A DNA stretch of 7,013 nucleotides, taken from assembly GCA_002454195.1 (NCBI GenBank), contig DKIJ01000010.1, forward strand, positions 1-7,013, written 5' to 3'. Of this stretch, positions 1-5,878 are shown in pieces. Both the position numbers and the translations under genes were made by a program. Below the pieces are notes generated by a model. The model saw nothing but the letters and a program-made list of their open reading frames with translations, had not been told where the DNA came from and searched no databases. How positions within the stretch are numbered: position 1 is the first letter of the stretch; each line of letters opens with the position of its first letter. Source of the stretch: Flavobacterium sp. UBA6721. GTDB lineage: Bacteria > Bacteroidota > Bacteroidia > Flavobacteriales > Flavobacteriaceae.

Positions 1-43
1 AAAAAAGAAGGTTGCATTTGGGGGAATGCAACCTCTTTTTTTT
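1..43. terminator. Bidirectional rho-independent terminator
   Basis: A perfect 10-bp stem (9-18 with 25-34) encloses a 6-nt G-rich loop. It is followed by eight Ts (36-43) and preceded by six As (1-6), so it can work on both strands. On the minus strand it lies about 65 nt beyond the stop of the CAP lipoprotein gene. On the plus strand it would end a gene left of the window. Confidence 0.85.
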
Positions 44-107
44 ATAAATAACTAAGAGAATATAATTGGGGGATTATTGCCCTTTTATATTTATACGAAA
101 AACTAAT

Positions 108-611
108 TTACATTTTCACAAAAATGTTAGTGTAATACTTTTTACCTGTAGCGGCATCCTCTCTGATAGAAATCCCAAAATGAGTATAATTACCAACAAT
201 ATTTTCTTTATGCGCAGGACTATTCAACCATGCTGTCACAGCTGCTTTTGGGCTATTATAATTATAGGCTATATTTTCTCCCACACTTTTAGCTCCTAAT
301 ACTTTCATAATATTATTGGCTCTATCTGTAAAACCATCATGACTCACCACTTTTTTGTCAATCATATAATAATCATGCTCTTCTGATTTAAATGAAATAT
401 GATTTATTTTTTCTAATGGATTTAAACCAACACTTACTCTATAATCATTAACCAACTTCAACGTCTCTAATTCGATATCACTATAAGTATAATTTTCAAC
501 AATTACTGCAGTGGTAGAATCTGCAGTTGCTTCTGATGAATCAGAAGAACATGAATTCATTGTAAATAATACTGCTGGAAACAAAATTAAATAAGCAAGT
601 GTTTTTCTCAT
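108..611 (-). CDS. Secreted CAP/SCP-domain (YkwD-like) lipoprotein
   Basis: 167 aa. The N-terminus is a type II signal peptide: basic MRKT, a hydrophobic stretch 5-18, then MNSC with the lipidated Cys at 21. The tail after Cys21 is Ser/Asp/Glu-rich (SSDSSE), as in flavobacterial lipoproteins exported to the cell surface, though surface location is an inference. After a low-complexity linker (to about 45), residues 48-167 form a CAP domain. Visible conserved positions are H79, H91 in SHDGF, E112 in GENIA and H134 in the NSPAHKENI motif, then the HFGIS strand and the YYTNIFVK end. The His/Glu set is the usual CAP cavity. The biochemical role of bacterial CAP proteins is mostly unknown, so no substrate is assigned. 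It is a single-gene unit with its own promoter (678-685) and a terminator at 1-43. The ATG start is fixed by the signal peptide. Confidence 0.9.
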   Translation of the reverse strand: MRKTLAYLILFPAVLFTMNSCSSDSSEATADSTTAVIVENYTYSDIELETLKLVNDYRVSVGLNPLEKINHISFKSEEHDYYMIDKKVVSHDGFTDRANNIMKVLGAKSVGENIAYNYNSPKAAVTAWLNSPAHKENIVGNYTHFGISIREDAATGKKYYTNIFVKM

Positions 612-677
612 TTTAAAAAATAATTAATTTAATAAATCAAAAAAATTTTGTTAGAACTATCTGTTTTAATTCGAGTA

Positions 678-685
678 CAAACCTA
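678..685 (-). promoter_or_regulatory. Promoter -7 element of the CAP lipoprotein gene
   Basis: Read on the minus strand this is TAGGTTTG, an exact match to the Bacteroidetes -7 consensus TAnnTTTG. It lies 66 nt before the ATG, implying a leader of roughly 60 nt. No convincing TTG -33 element is seen at the usual spacing. The direct repeats at 694-729 occupy that place instead, which suggests a regulated promoter. Confidence 0.6.
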
Positions 686-693
686 ATAAGAAT

Positions 694-729
694 ATCGATA
701 AAAAGCATAAAAAAATCGATGAAATGCAT
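694..729. repeat. Paired 15-bp direct repeats upstream of the CAP promoter
   Basis: Two copies (694-708 and 715-729) of ATCGATRAAAWGCAT match at 13 of 15 positions and start 21 bp apart, two helical turns. Each copy begins with the palindrome ATCGAT. They lie immediately upstream of the minus-strand -7 element, about -23 to -58 from the predicted transcription start, the usual place for an activator or repressor. The binding protein is unknown. Confidence 0.55.
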
Positions 730-947
730 GTTTTTTATATTTAAATCACTTTTTTCTTTCAGAATAATTATATTTTGACACTAAAAAAAATCTTTACCTA
801 AAATCACATTACCTGAAAAACGACTATTTTTATAACACTCCTATTATCAAACAGATAACACCACAAATAAAGATTAACAACAAAAAAACATCACTTTAAA
901 TACTTCGTCTGGTATAATGGAGTACACGCAACAATTCACAAAAATTT
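730..947. other. AT-rich intergenic stretch without a recognisable gene
   Basis: Both strands are broken by frequent stops. No RNA gene, strong hairpin or flavobacterial promoter was recognised. A TATAAT-like string at 913-918 is not meaningful, since flavobacterial primary sigma factors use TAnnTTTG. The stretch separates the divergently oriented CAP lipoprotein gene from the remnant and two-component operon to the right. Confidence 0.5.
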
Positions 948-1148
948 TTAGGGGTTTTCCTGGATTGATTGAAAATTTAGAACCTGAAATACTTTTCGGC
1001 TTATGATTTCTTTACCGTTTTTAAGTACTGGAATATCTGTTTTATAAATAGATTTCAACTCAAAACTTTTTAATAAATGAAAAAGATAAAAACCATTTTT
1101 GCTAATTATTAAGAAGACAATATTTATTTTTGAAAAGAAAAAAATCAA
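948..1148 (-). pseudogene. Possible decayed glutaredoxin-like gene (DUF836 type)
   Basis: A 66-codon minus-strand frame opens only at TTG (1146-1148) and ends in TAA at 948. Its C-terminal half contains YKTDIPVLKNGKEI (35-48), which resembles the cis-Pro strand of small glutaredoxin-like proteins (Y-x(3)-IPVL followed by DGKE/NGKE). Near the N-terminus, SKNGFYLFHLLK (16-27) sits where those proteins carry a Cys-x-x-Cys active site. Here both positions are Phe (F20, F23; TTT, each one base from TGT). Only about 10 residues separate the two blocks, against roughly 35-40 in an intact protein. The simplest reading is a gene with an internal deletion and lost catalytic cysteines. The promoter of the regulator gene at 1152 now lies within it. 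It could also be a chance open frame; the call rests on motif resemblance only. Confidence 0.35.
1098..1132 (+). promoter_or_regulatory. Promoter of the two-component operon
   Basis: TTTG at 1098-1101 (-33 element) and TATTTTTG at 1125-1132 (-7 element, exact TAnnTTTG) are separated by 23 nt, at the upper end of the flavobacterial range. Transcription should start near 1139, leaving a leader of about 13 nt before the ATG at 1152. This is the only promoter in the window with both elements recognisable. Confidence 0.6.
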
Positions 1149-1151
1149 TTT

Positions 1152-1826
1152 ATGAAACTACTCATTGTTGAAGACGAACCCAATCTTTTATCTATTTTAC
1201 GAAAAGGACTTTCAGAAAAAAACAATGAAGTGAGTGTTGCTCTTGATGGAACAACCGCTTTAGAAATGATTATGAATCACAATTTTGATGTCGTTATTCT
1301 GGATATAATGCTCCCGGACATTAACGGAATCGAAATTTGCAGGAGATTAAGAGCTGCCAAAAACTTTGTTCCAATACTGCTCTTAACCGCTTTAGGAACT
1401 ACCGAAAACATTGTTACAGGTCTCAATTCCGGTGCCGACGATTACCTTGTAAAACCTTTTAAATTTTCCGAATTAGAAGCCAGAATTGCAGCACTTGCCA
1501 GAAGATCAGTTCAGGAACACCGCCCTAACAGTTTGATTCAAATTGAGGATTTAGAAATTGACAATCGAGCGAAATCAGTTAAAAGGAAAGGCGAAATCAT
1601 ACAGCTCACCGCTAAAGAATTTAATTTATTGTATTATTTGGCCAGTAATGCTGGAAAAATTTTGTCCCGAAAAAACATATTAGAAAATGTTTGGGATATT
1701 AATTTTGACATGAACACCAATGTAGTCGATGTGTATATCAACTACTTGAGAAACAAAATAGACAAACCTTATTCGGTTAAATTAATTCAAACTATCAAAG
1801 GTTTGGGCTACATCATTAAATCCTAA
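1152..1826 (+). CDS. OmpR/PhoB-family response regulator
   Basis: 224 aa, the normal length for the family. The receiver domain (1-118) has the acidic pair E7/D8, phospho-acceptor D51 in VVILDIMLPDING, switch T79 and conserved K101 in YLVKPF. The C-terminal winged-helix DNA-binding domain (about 128-224) contains LTAKEFNLLYYLA, the recognition helix near NVVDVYINYLRNKID (190-204) and the GLGY wing (218-221). It should be a cytoplasmic transcription factor activated by phosphorylation. The cognate kinase begins 3 nt after its stop, so both come from one mRNA. The sequence pattern resembles CusR and RprY type regulators, but target genes cannot be named. Neighbouring candidates include its own promoter. 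The ATG start gives the standard MKLLIVEDE beginning. Confidence 0.95.
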   Translation: MKLLIVEDEPNLLSILRKGLSEKNNEVSVALDGTTALEMIMNHNFDVVILDIMLPDINGIEICRRLRAAKNFVPILLLTALGTTENIVTGLNSGADDYLVKPFKFSELEARIAALARRSVQEHRPNSLIQIEDLEIDNRAKSVKRKGEIIQLTAKEFNLLYYLASNAGKILSRKNILENVWDINFDMNTNVVDVYINYLRNKIDKPYSVKLIQTIKGLGYIIKS

Positions 1827-1829
1827 CAC

Positions 1830-3209
1830 ATGCAAATTAGAAAAAAAATAACGATTACTTATATTGCGCTTTCGGGTTTTAGCACCTTGCTTTTATGCAT
1901 TGTTATTTTTTCGCTGTTCAAACAAAATAACCAATATTATTTTATCAAAAGGCTTCAGGACAGGGCTAAAATTGCCTCATCGGCTTATTACCAAAAAAAT
2001 CAAGAACACAAACAATATCTCAAAGATTTTAGAAAAAAAGGCCTTGAGGAATTAGTCGAAGAAAAAGATTTTATTTTAAAAGTAAATAGCGAAAACACTT
2101 TTGAATACAATACTAACTTACACCTTCCTCCTAAATTTTACAGTACCATAATGAAAAATGGTTCTAGCTGGATCGAAGAAAATCACCGTTATTATTATGG
2201 CCAAATTTTTAACGAAGGAAATCAAAAACACATAGTAATTGTTACAGCTATAGACCGTAGAGGAAATACTAACACCATTTATATTTTACAAATTTTAATA
2301 TTTGGTGGTATCGCTTTTATAGTTTTAGCTTTCTTTTTTGGAAAATTCTTAGCCCGAAGAGTCATTGACCCTATCGCCAGAATCACAAACGAAGTACACC
2401 GCATAAGCGCGTCCAACCTACACAATCGCTTGGCCGACACGGATGGAAAGGATGAGATTTCCGATTTGACAAAAACCTTCAACGATATGCTCGACCGTTT
2501 GGAAACTTCGTTTGAAATCCAAGCTAACTTTATTAATAATGCTTCGCATGAACTCAAAACACCAATTACGACCATTATTGCAGAAACCGAAATCATGCTC
2601 TTGAAAGAGAGAGAAACAGAAGAATATGTAACTTCTCTTGAAAACATTAACAAACAAGCCTCTAAGTTAGGCAAGCTTACAGAAAGTCTTTTAAAACTGA
2701 CTCAAACAGGATATGACGGCACCAAACAAGTGCTCGACGAAGCTCGCATAGATGAGATTTTACTTGAAGTAAAAGCTTCTATTGACACTTTATTTCCAAA
2801 CAACCGAGTGAATATTAAATTAAATTCGATACCGGAAAACGAAGCGTTATTGACCATTCCTTGCAACATTCCATTGCTGGAATTAGCCTTAAATAATATT
2901 ATTTCGAATGCAGTAAAATATTCCGATAATGACGAAGTATTTGTAAATCTAATGGTTGATGATTCCCGAATTAAAATTGTCATAACCGATATAGGAATTG
3001 GAATTCCACCAGAGGATGTACCTTACCTTTACGAACCCTTCTTTAGAGGAAAAATCGCTTCTAAATACAATGGCTATGGATTAGGTTTGCCCCTTGCTAT
3101 GAAAATTATCAGAATGCATAATGGCGAATTACAAATTCAATCAGAAACAGGAAAAGGAACCGTAGTTACTATCACATTTGAAAAAAGCAATCGTAAACCC
3201 AAAAAATAA
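1830..3209 (+). CDS. HAMP-domain sensor histidine kinase
   Basis: 459 aa inner-membrane sensor kinase, partner of the regulator 3 nt upstream. Order of parts: TM1 about 7-30; a periplasmic sensor region about 31-148 with no fold I recognise; TM2 about 149-171; HAMP about 172-225 (RRVIDPIARI); dimerisation/phosphotransfer helix with H240 in NASHELKTP; ATP-binding domain about 345-452. The ATP domain shows the N box N356/N360, the G1 box D387-x-G-x-G, the F box YEPFFRG (401-407), the G2 box GYGLGL (415-420) and TGKGT (440-444). All catalytic boxes are intact, so it should autophosphorylate on H240 and phosphorylate D51 of the regulator. The signal is unknown. The protein ends in a basic tail and the gene is followed by a terminator. 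Confidence 0.95.
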   Translation: MQIRKKITITYIALSGFSTLLLCIVIFSLFKQNNQYYFIKRLQDRAKIASSAYYQKNQEHKQYLKDFRKKGLEELVEEKDFILKVNSENTFEYNTNLHLPPKFYSTIMKNGSSWIEENHRYYYGQIFNEGNQKHIVIVTAIDRRGNTNTIYILQILIFGGIAFIVLAFFFGKFLARRVIDPIARITNEVHRISASNLHNRLADTDGKDEISDLTKTFNDMLDRLETSFEIQANFINNASHELKTPITTIIAETEIMLLKERETEEYVTSLENINKQASKLGKLTESLLKLTQTGYDGTKQVLDEARIDEILLEVKASIDTLFPNNRVNIKLNSIPENEALLTIPCNIPLLELALNNIISNAVKYSDNDEVFVNLMVDDSRIKIVITDIGIGIPPEDVPYLYEPFFRGKIASKYNGYGLGLPLAMKIIRMHNGELQIQSETGKGTVVTITFEKSNRKPKK

Positions 3210-3211
3210 TT

Positions 3212-3293
3212 GGACACTACTACTTAACATCTTAAAACTATCTAACTCCCATATTAGGTAGTTTTTTCATTTCTTAATCTAGGTTAAGTGTCC
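3212..3293. repeat. Inverted repeat bracketing the kinase terminator
   Basis: GGACAC-tactac-TTAAC (3212-3228) and GTTAAGTGTCC (3283-3293) are complementary apart from a 6-nt stretch (TACTAC, itself TAC twice) present only in the left arm. The arms enclose the terminator hairpin at 3234-3267. The right arm falls about where the -33 region of the yceI-like promoter should be. It may be an outer stem of the terminator or a factor binding site. Confidence 0.4.
3234..3267 (+). terminator. Terminator of the two-component operon
   Basis: A 12-bp stem (3234-3245 with 3254-3265, one G-U pair) with an 8-nt loop merges into a run of six Ts (3262-3267). It starts 25 nt after the kinase stop and separates this operon from the yceI-like gene, which has its own promoter. 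Confidence 0.85.
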
Positions 3294-3310
3294 TACTGCT
3301 ATTGCCGTAG

Positions 3311-3318
3311 TAAATTTG
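3311..3318 (+). promoter_or_regulatory. Promoter -7 element of the yceI-like gene
   Basis: TAAATTTG matches TAnnTTTG exactly. Transcription would start near 3325, with a leader of about 30 nt to the ATG at 3355. The element overlaps the TTG at 3316, the upstream end of a longer open frame, which rules that TTG out as the real start. No TTG -33 element is seen. Confidence 0.6.
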
Positions 3319-3354
3319 CTTTATCAAATTAAAACAATATTAAAACATATAATT

Positions 3355-3882
3355 ATGGCAACTACAAAATGGGCAATTGACGCTACTCACTCAGAAATTG
3401 GATTTAAAGTTAAACACATGATGTTTACTAATGTTTCGGGAAAATTCAACGAATACGAAGCAACTATTACTACAGAAGATGACAACTTCGAAACCGCAAC
3501 AATTGAATTTGAAGCCAACATCGATTCTATCAATACAAATAATACAGATAGAGATAATCACCTTAAAAGTGCTGATTTTTTTGACGCCGAAAACCATCCT
3601 AAACTAACTTTCAAAGCTACTTCATTTACCAAAAAAGGAGATGATTATGAACTAGCTGGTGATTTAAGTATTAAAGGAATAACAAAATCGGTAACACTTC
3701 CAGCAGAATTTAGCGGTTTAATGAAAGATCCTTGGGGAAATACAAAAGCAGGATTGAATATCGGTGGAAAAATAAATCGTAAAGACTGGGGTTTAAACTG
3801 GAACTCTGCATTAGAAACAGGTGGTGTTTTGGTAGGGGAAGAAGTTAAATTTAACATCGAATTGCAAGTAATAAAACTATAA
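3355..3882 (+). CDS. YceI-family lipid-binding protein, no signal peptide
   Basis: 175 aa from the ATG at 3355. The frame stays open upstream to a TTG at 3316, but that lies in the promoter and would add 13 poorly conserved residues. The whole protein is one YceI domain, an extended lipocalin-like beta barrel that in characterised members binds a polyisoprenoid chain. Typical blocks are WAIDATHSEIGFKVKHMM (6-23), TDRDNHLKSADFFDAENHP (64-82), GDLSIKGITK (102-111) and the ending DWGLNWN...LETGGVLVGEEV (144-164). Many YceI proteins are exported, whereas this one begins MATTKWAIDA directly with the first strand and so is probably cytoplasmic. The ligand and role are not known. It is a single-gene unit between two terminators, next to but not cotranscribed with fabD. 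Confidence 0.9.
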   Translation: MATTKWAIDATHSEIGFKVKHMMFTNVSGKFNEYEATITTEDDNFETATIEFEANIDSINTNNTDRDNHLKSADFFDAENHPKLTFKATSFTKKGDDYELAGDLSIKGITKSVTLPAEFSGLMKDPWGNTKAGLNIGGKINRKDWGLNWNSALETGGVLVGEEVKFNIELQVIKL

Positions 3883-3912
3883 ATTAAATTCAAACCCTTT
3901 TAATTTATCCTA

Positions 3913-3955
3913 AAACCTCTAGACTTCAAGAAGAAGTGTAGAGGTTTATTTTTTT
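3913..3955 (+). terminator. Terminator of the yceI-like gene
   Basis: A 15-bp stem with one mismatch (3913-3927 with 3933-3947) and a 5-nt loop is followed by a T-rich tail (3949-3955). It lies 31 nt after the stop codon and 41 nt before the fabD -7 element, so the two genes are separate units. Confidence 0.9.
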
Positions 3956-3995
3956 GCTCCAACTAGATGATTCACTATAAATTCTAAAAAAATAG

Positions 3996-4003
3996 TACTT
4001 TTG
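3996..4003 (+). promoter_or_regulatory. fabD: Promoter -7 element of fabD
   Basis: TACTTTTG is an exact TAnnTTTG match and is followed by C, as in many strong flavobacterial promoters. The predicted start near 4010 gives a leader of about 48 nt. No clear TTG lies 17-23 nt upstream. A small hairpin (TTGAAT 4012-4017, ATTCAA 4023-4028) sits at the expected 5' end of the mRNA. Confidence 0.65.
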
Positions 4004-4057
4004 CATCCCATTTGAATCTAAAATTCAATCTTTTTATAAAAAATTAAATAAATACAG

Positions 4058-4930
4058 ATGAAAGCATACGTATTTCCAGGACAAGGAGCTCAGTTTACCG
4101 GAATGGGTAAAGACTTATATGAAAAGTCTCCTTTGGCAAAAGAATTGTTTGAGAAAGCAAACGAAATATTAGGTTTCCGCATTACAGACATCATGTTTGA
4201 AGGGACTGCAGAAGAATTGAAAGAAACTAAAGTAACACAACCAGCGGTATTTTTACACTCTGTAATTTTAGCTAAAACTTTAGAAGATTTCAAACCAGAA
4301 ATGGTAGCAGGTCACTCATTAGGAGAATTTTCAGCTTTAGTGGCTAATGGTGCTTTGTCTTTTGAAGACGGATTAAAATTAGTTTCTCAAAGAGCTTTAG
4401 CGATGCAAAAAGCTTGCGAAATAACGCCTTCAACAATGGCTGCTGTTTTAGGATTAGCTGATAATGTTGTAGAAGAAGTTTGTGCATCAATCGACGGTGT
4501 AGTCGTGGCAGCTAACTATAACTGCCCTGGACAATTAGTAATTTCAGGAGAATTTAAAGCAGTTGAATTGGCTTGCGAAAAAATGAAAGAAGCAGGTGCA
4601 AAACGTGCTTTATTATTGCCAGTTGGTGGTGCTTTTCATTCTCCAATGATGGAACCAGCAAGAGAAGAATTAGCTGCTGCAATTGAAGCAACTACTTTCT
4701 CTACTCCCATTTGTCCCGTGTACCAAAACGTAACTGCATCGGCTGTTTCGGATGCAGATGAAATCAAAAAGAACTTAATTATTCAATTGACTGCTCCTGT
4801 AAAATGGACACAATCTGTACAACAAATGATTGCTGATGGTGCTACTTTGTTTACTGAAGTGGGACCAGGAAAAGTATTAACGGGATTAATTGGTAAAATC
4901 AATAAAGAAGCGGCTACCGCAAATGCTTAA
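4058..4930 (+). CDS. fabD: Malonyl-CoA:ACP transacylase FabD
   Basis: 290 aa, near the usual 300-310 of the family. It transfers malonyl from CoA to acyl carrier protein, supplying the extender unit for type II fatty-acid synthesis in the cytoplasm. All catalytic features are present: FPGQGAQ (6-12, oxyanion loop), nucleophile S87 in GHSLGE (85-90), R112 in SQRALAM which binds the malonyl carboxylate, H194 in GAFHSPMM as the catalytic base, Q243 near LTAPVKW, and the EVGPGKVL block (267-274). The ATG start gives the standard MKAYVFPGQG beginning. It stands alone with its own promoter and terminator, away from the other fab genes that often accompany it. It is the one clear housekeeping gene here. 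Confidence 0.97.
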   Translation: MKAYVFPGQGAQFTGMGKDLYEKSPLAKELFEKANEILGFRITDIMFEGTAEELKETKVTQPAVFLHSVILAKTLEDFKPEMVAGHSLGEFSALVANGALSFEDGLKLVSQRALAMQKACEITPSTMAAVLGLADNVVEEVCASIDGVVVAANYNCPGQLVISGEFKAVELACEKMKEAGAKRALLLPVGGAFHSPMMEPAREELAAAIEATTFSTPICPVYQNVTASAVSDADEIKKNLIIQLTAPVKWTQSVQQMIADGATLFTEVGPGKVLTGLIGKINKEAATANA

Positions 4931-4931
4931 A

Positions 4932-4966
4932 TAGTATTCAGTGATCAGTTTTTAGTGATCAGTTAA
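4932..4966. repeat. Five-copy heptamer tandem repeat YAGTNNN
   Basis: Directly after the fabD stop are five 7-bp units starting at 4932, 4939, 4946, 4953 and 4960: TAGTatt, CAGTgat, CAGTttt, TAGTgat, CAGTtaa. The first four bases are fixed as YAGT and the last three vary. It also reads as two 14-bp repeats with AGTGATCAGTT in common (4940-4950, 4954-4964). It lies between a stop and a terminator, in the transcribed 3' region. It resembles short heptameric repeats scattered in some bacterial genomes. Confidence 0.75.
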
Positions 4967-4976
4967 TAAAATTATG

Positions 4977-5014
4977 AATCCTCACGAACTTAGTTTGATG
5001 AGGATTTTTATTTT
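4977..5014 (+). terminator. Terminator of fabD
   Basis: An 8-bp outer stem (4977-4984 with 4999-5006) continues past one bulged base into a 5-bp inner stem (4985-4989 with 4993-4997, one G-U pair). A T-rich tail follows (5005-5014, one A). It lies 46 nt after the fabD stop and 51 nt before the next promoter. Confidence 0.85.
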
Positions 5015-5064
5015 AAAACAGTTTACAACGGAATCCTTAATAGAATAACAGCTGTAATTTTAGC

Positions 5065-5072
5065 TATCTTTG
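5065..5072 (+). promoter_or_regulatory. Promoter -7 element of the HipA-like/DUF3037 operon
   Basis: TATCTTTG fits TAnnTTTG exactly. It lies 17 nt before the ATG at 5090, so transcription should start near 5079 with a leader of only about 10 nt. No clear -33 TTG is seen at normal spacing. The terminator just upstream supports this being an independent unit. Confidence 0.6.
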
Positions 5073-5089
5073 TTCTAAGCATTTTTTTT

Positions 5090-5878
5090 ATGATTTCAAA
5101 TTTACGAACTGTAAACGTTATCCGTTATATCACTCCATTGCGAGAGGGAGGTTCCTTACCTGCCTTGGCAGAAGCGGATGACGATTTTAAATATGTACTA
5201 AAATTTAGAGGAGCTGGTCATGGTGTAAAAGCATTAATTGCCGAATTTTTAGGAGGTCAAATTGCAAAATTTCTTGGACTACCCGTTCCTGAATTGGTTT
5301 TCTGTGAACTTGACGAAGCTTTTGGTAGAACAGAAGCCGATGAAGAAATTCAAGATTTATTAAAATTTAGCCAGGGACTAAATCTTGGTTTGCATTATTT
5401 GTCTGGAGCTATCTCTTATGATGCCGCAGCCAATGAATGTGAAGCTTTATTAGCATCTAAAATTGTTTGGTTAGATGCCTTTATAACCAATGTTGATAGA
5501 ACCTTCAAAAATACCAATCTTTTAATTTGGAAAAAAGAACTTTGGTTAATTGACCATGGCGCTTCTTTTTACTTTCATCATTCATGGACGAATTGGGAAA
5601 AAACAGCCACTACTCCGTTTGCTTTAATAAAAGATCATGTTTTGTTACCGAAGGCCTCAAAACTAGAAGAAACACATCAAGAATTTACGAAATTATTGAA
5701 CGATTCTTTTTTGAAAGAAATCGTAAATCAGATACCAGAAGACTGGTTACAATGGGACGACCAATCCATAACAGCTGAAGAAATTAAAGCCATTTATTTT
5801 CAGTTTTTAAGCCTACGCTTACAAAACGCAGAAGTATTTTTAAAACAAGCTCAAGATGCACGAAAAACACTTATATGA
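5090..5878 (+). CDS. HipA-like kinase (HipA_2 type), first gene of a conserved pair
   Basis: 262 aa, much shorter than HipA toxins of about 440 aa; the N-terminal HipA-specific half is absent. Kinase-like parts: VLKFRGAGHGVKAL (36-49) with K38 as likely ATP-binding Lys and a glycine-rich loop; helix from E52 through GGQIAKFLGLPVPE; catalytic-loop block D129-AFITNVDR-T-F-K-N-T-N with N134, D136, R137, N141 and N143; metal-binding D155 in LIDHGAS. These give the HipA/PI3K-like D-x(4)-N-x-D-R-x(3)-N pattern followed by IDHG. The C-terminal third is helical. Such proteins are annotated as HipA family kinases and commonly sit beside DUF3037, as here (23-nt overlap). The substrate, and whether it is toxic, are unknown. 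Canonical HipA is inhibited by HipB; no HipB-like gene is present. The ATG at 5090 follows the promoter closely, and no earlier start is expected. Confidence 0.8.
   Translation: MISNLRTVNVIRYITPLREGGSLPALAEADDDFKYVLKFRGAGHGVKALIAEFLGGQIAKFLGLPVPELVFCELDEAFGRTEADEEIQDLLKFSQGLNLGLHYLSGAISYDAAANECEALLASKIVWLDAFITNVDRTFKNTNLLIWKKELWLIDHGASFYFHHSWTNWEKTATTPFALIKDHVLLPKASKLEETHQEFTKLLNDSFLKEIVNQIPEDWLQWDDQSITAEEIKAIYFQFLSLRLQNAEVFLKQAQDARKTLI

Noticed and set aside
66..299. 77-codon plus-strand open frame
   Set aside because: It lies antisense to the well-supported CAP lipoprotein gene and has no recognisable domain or promoter.
913..918. TATAAT string as a sigma70 promoter
   Set aside because: Flavobacterial promoters use TAnnTTTG; no gene starts close downstream on this strand.
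917..1009. Short plus-strand frame from ATG at 918 (about 29 codons) with coding-like composition
   Set aside because: It is antisense to the end of the glutaredoxin-like remnant, which explains the composition better; no domain is recognised.
2279..2983. Several minus-strand open frames of 79-131 codons
   Set aside because: They are antisense to the intact histidine kinase, whose motifs run through the whole region; compositions are not protein-like.
3316..3354. TTG start giving a 188-aa YceI protein
   Set aside because: The TTG lies within the -7 promoter element, and the extra 13 residues are neither a signal peptide nor part of the domain.
3391..3893. Two minus-strand open frames of 68 and 82 codons
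   Set aside because: They are antisense shadows of the yceI-like gene.
4090..4293. 67-codon minus-strand open frame
   Set aside because: It is antisense to fabD with no independent support.
5584..5778. 64-codon plus-strand open frame
   Set aside because: It is an alternative frame inside the HipA-like kinase gene.
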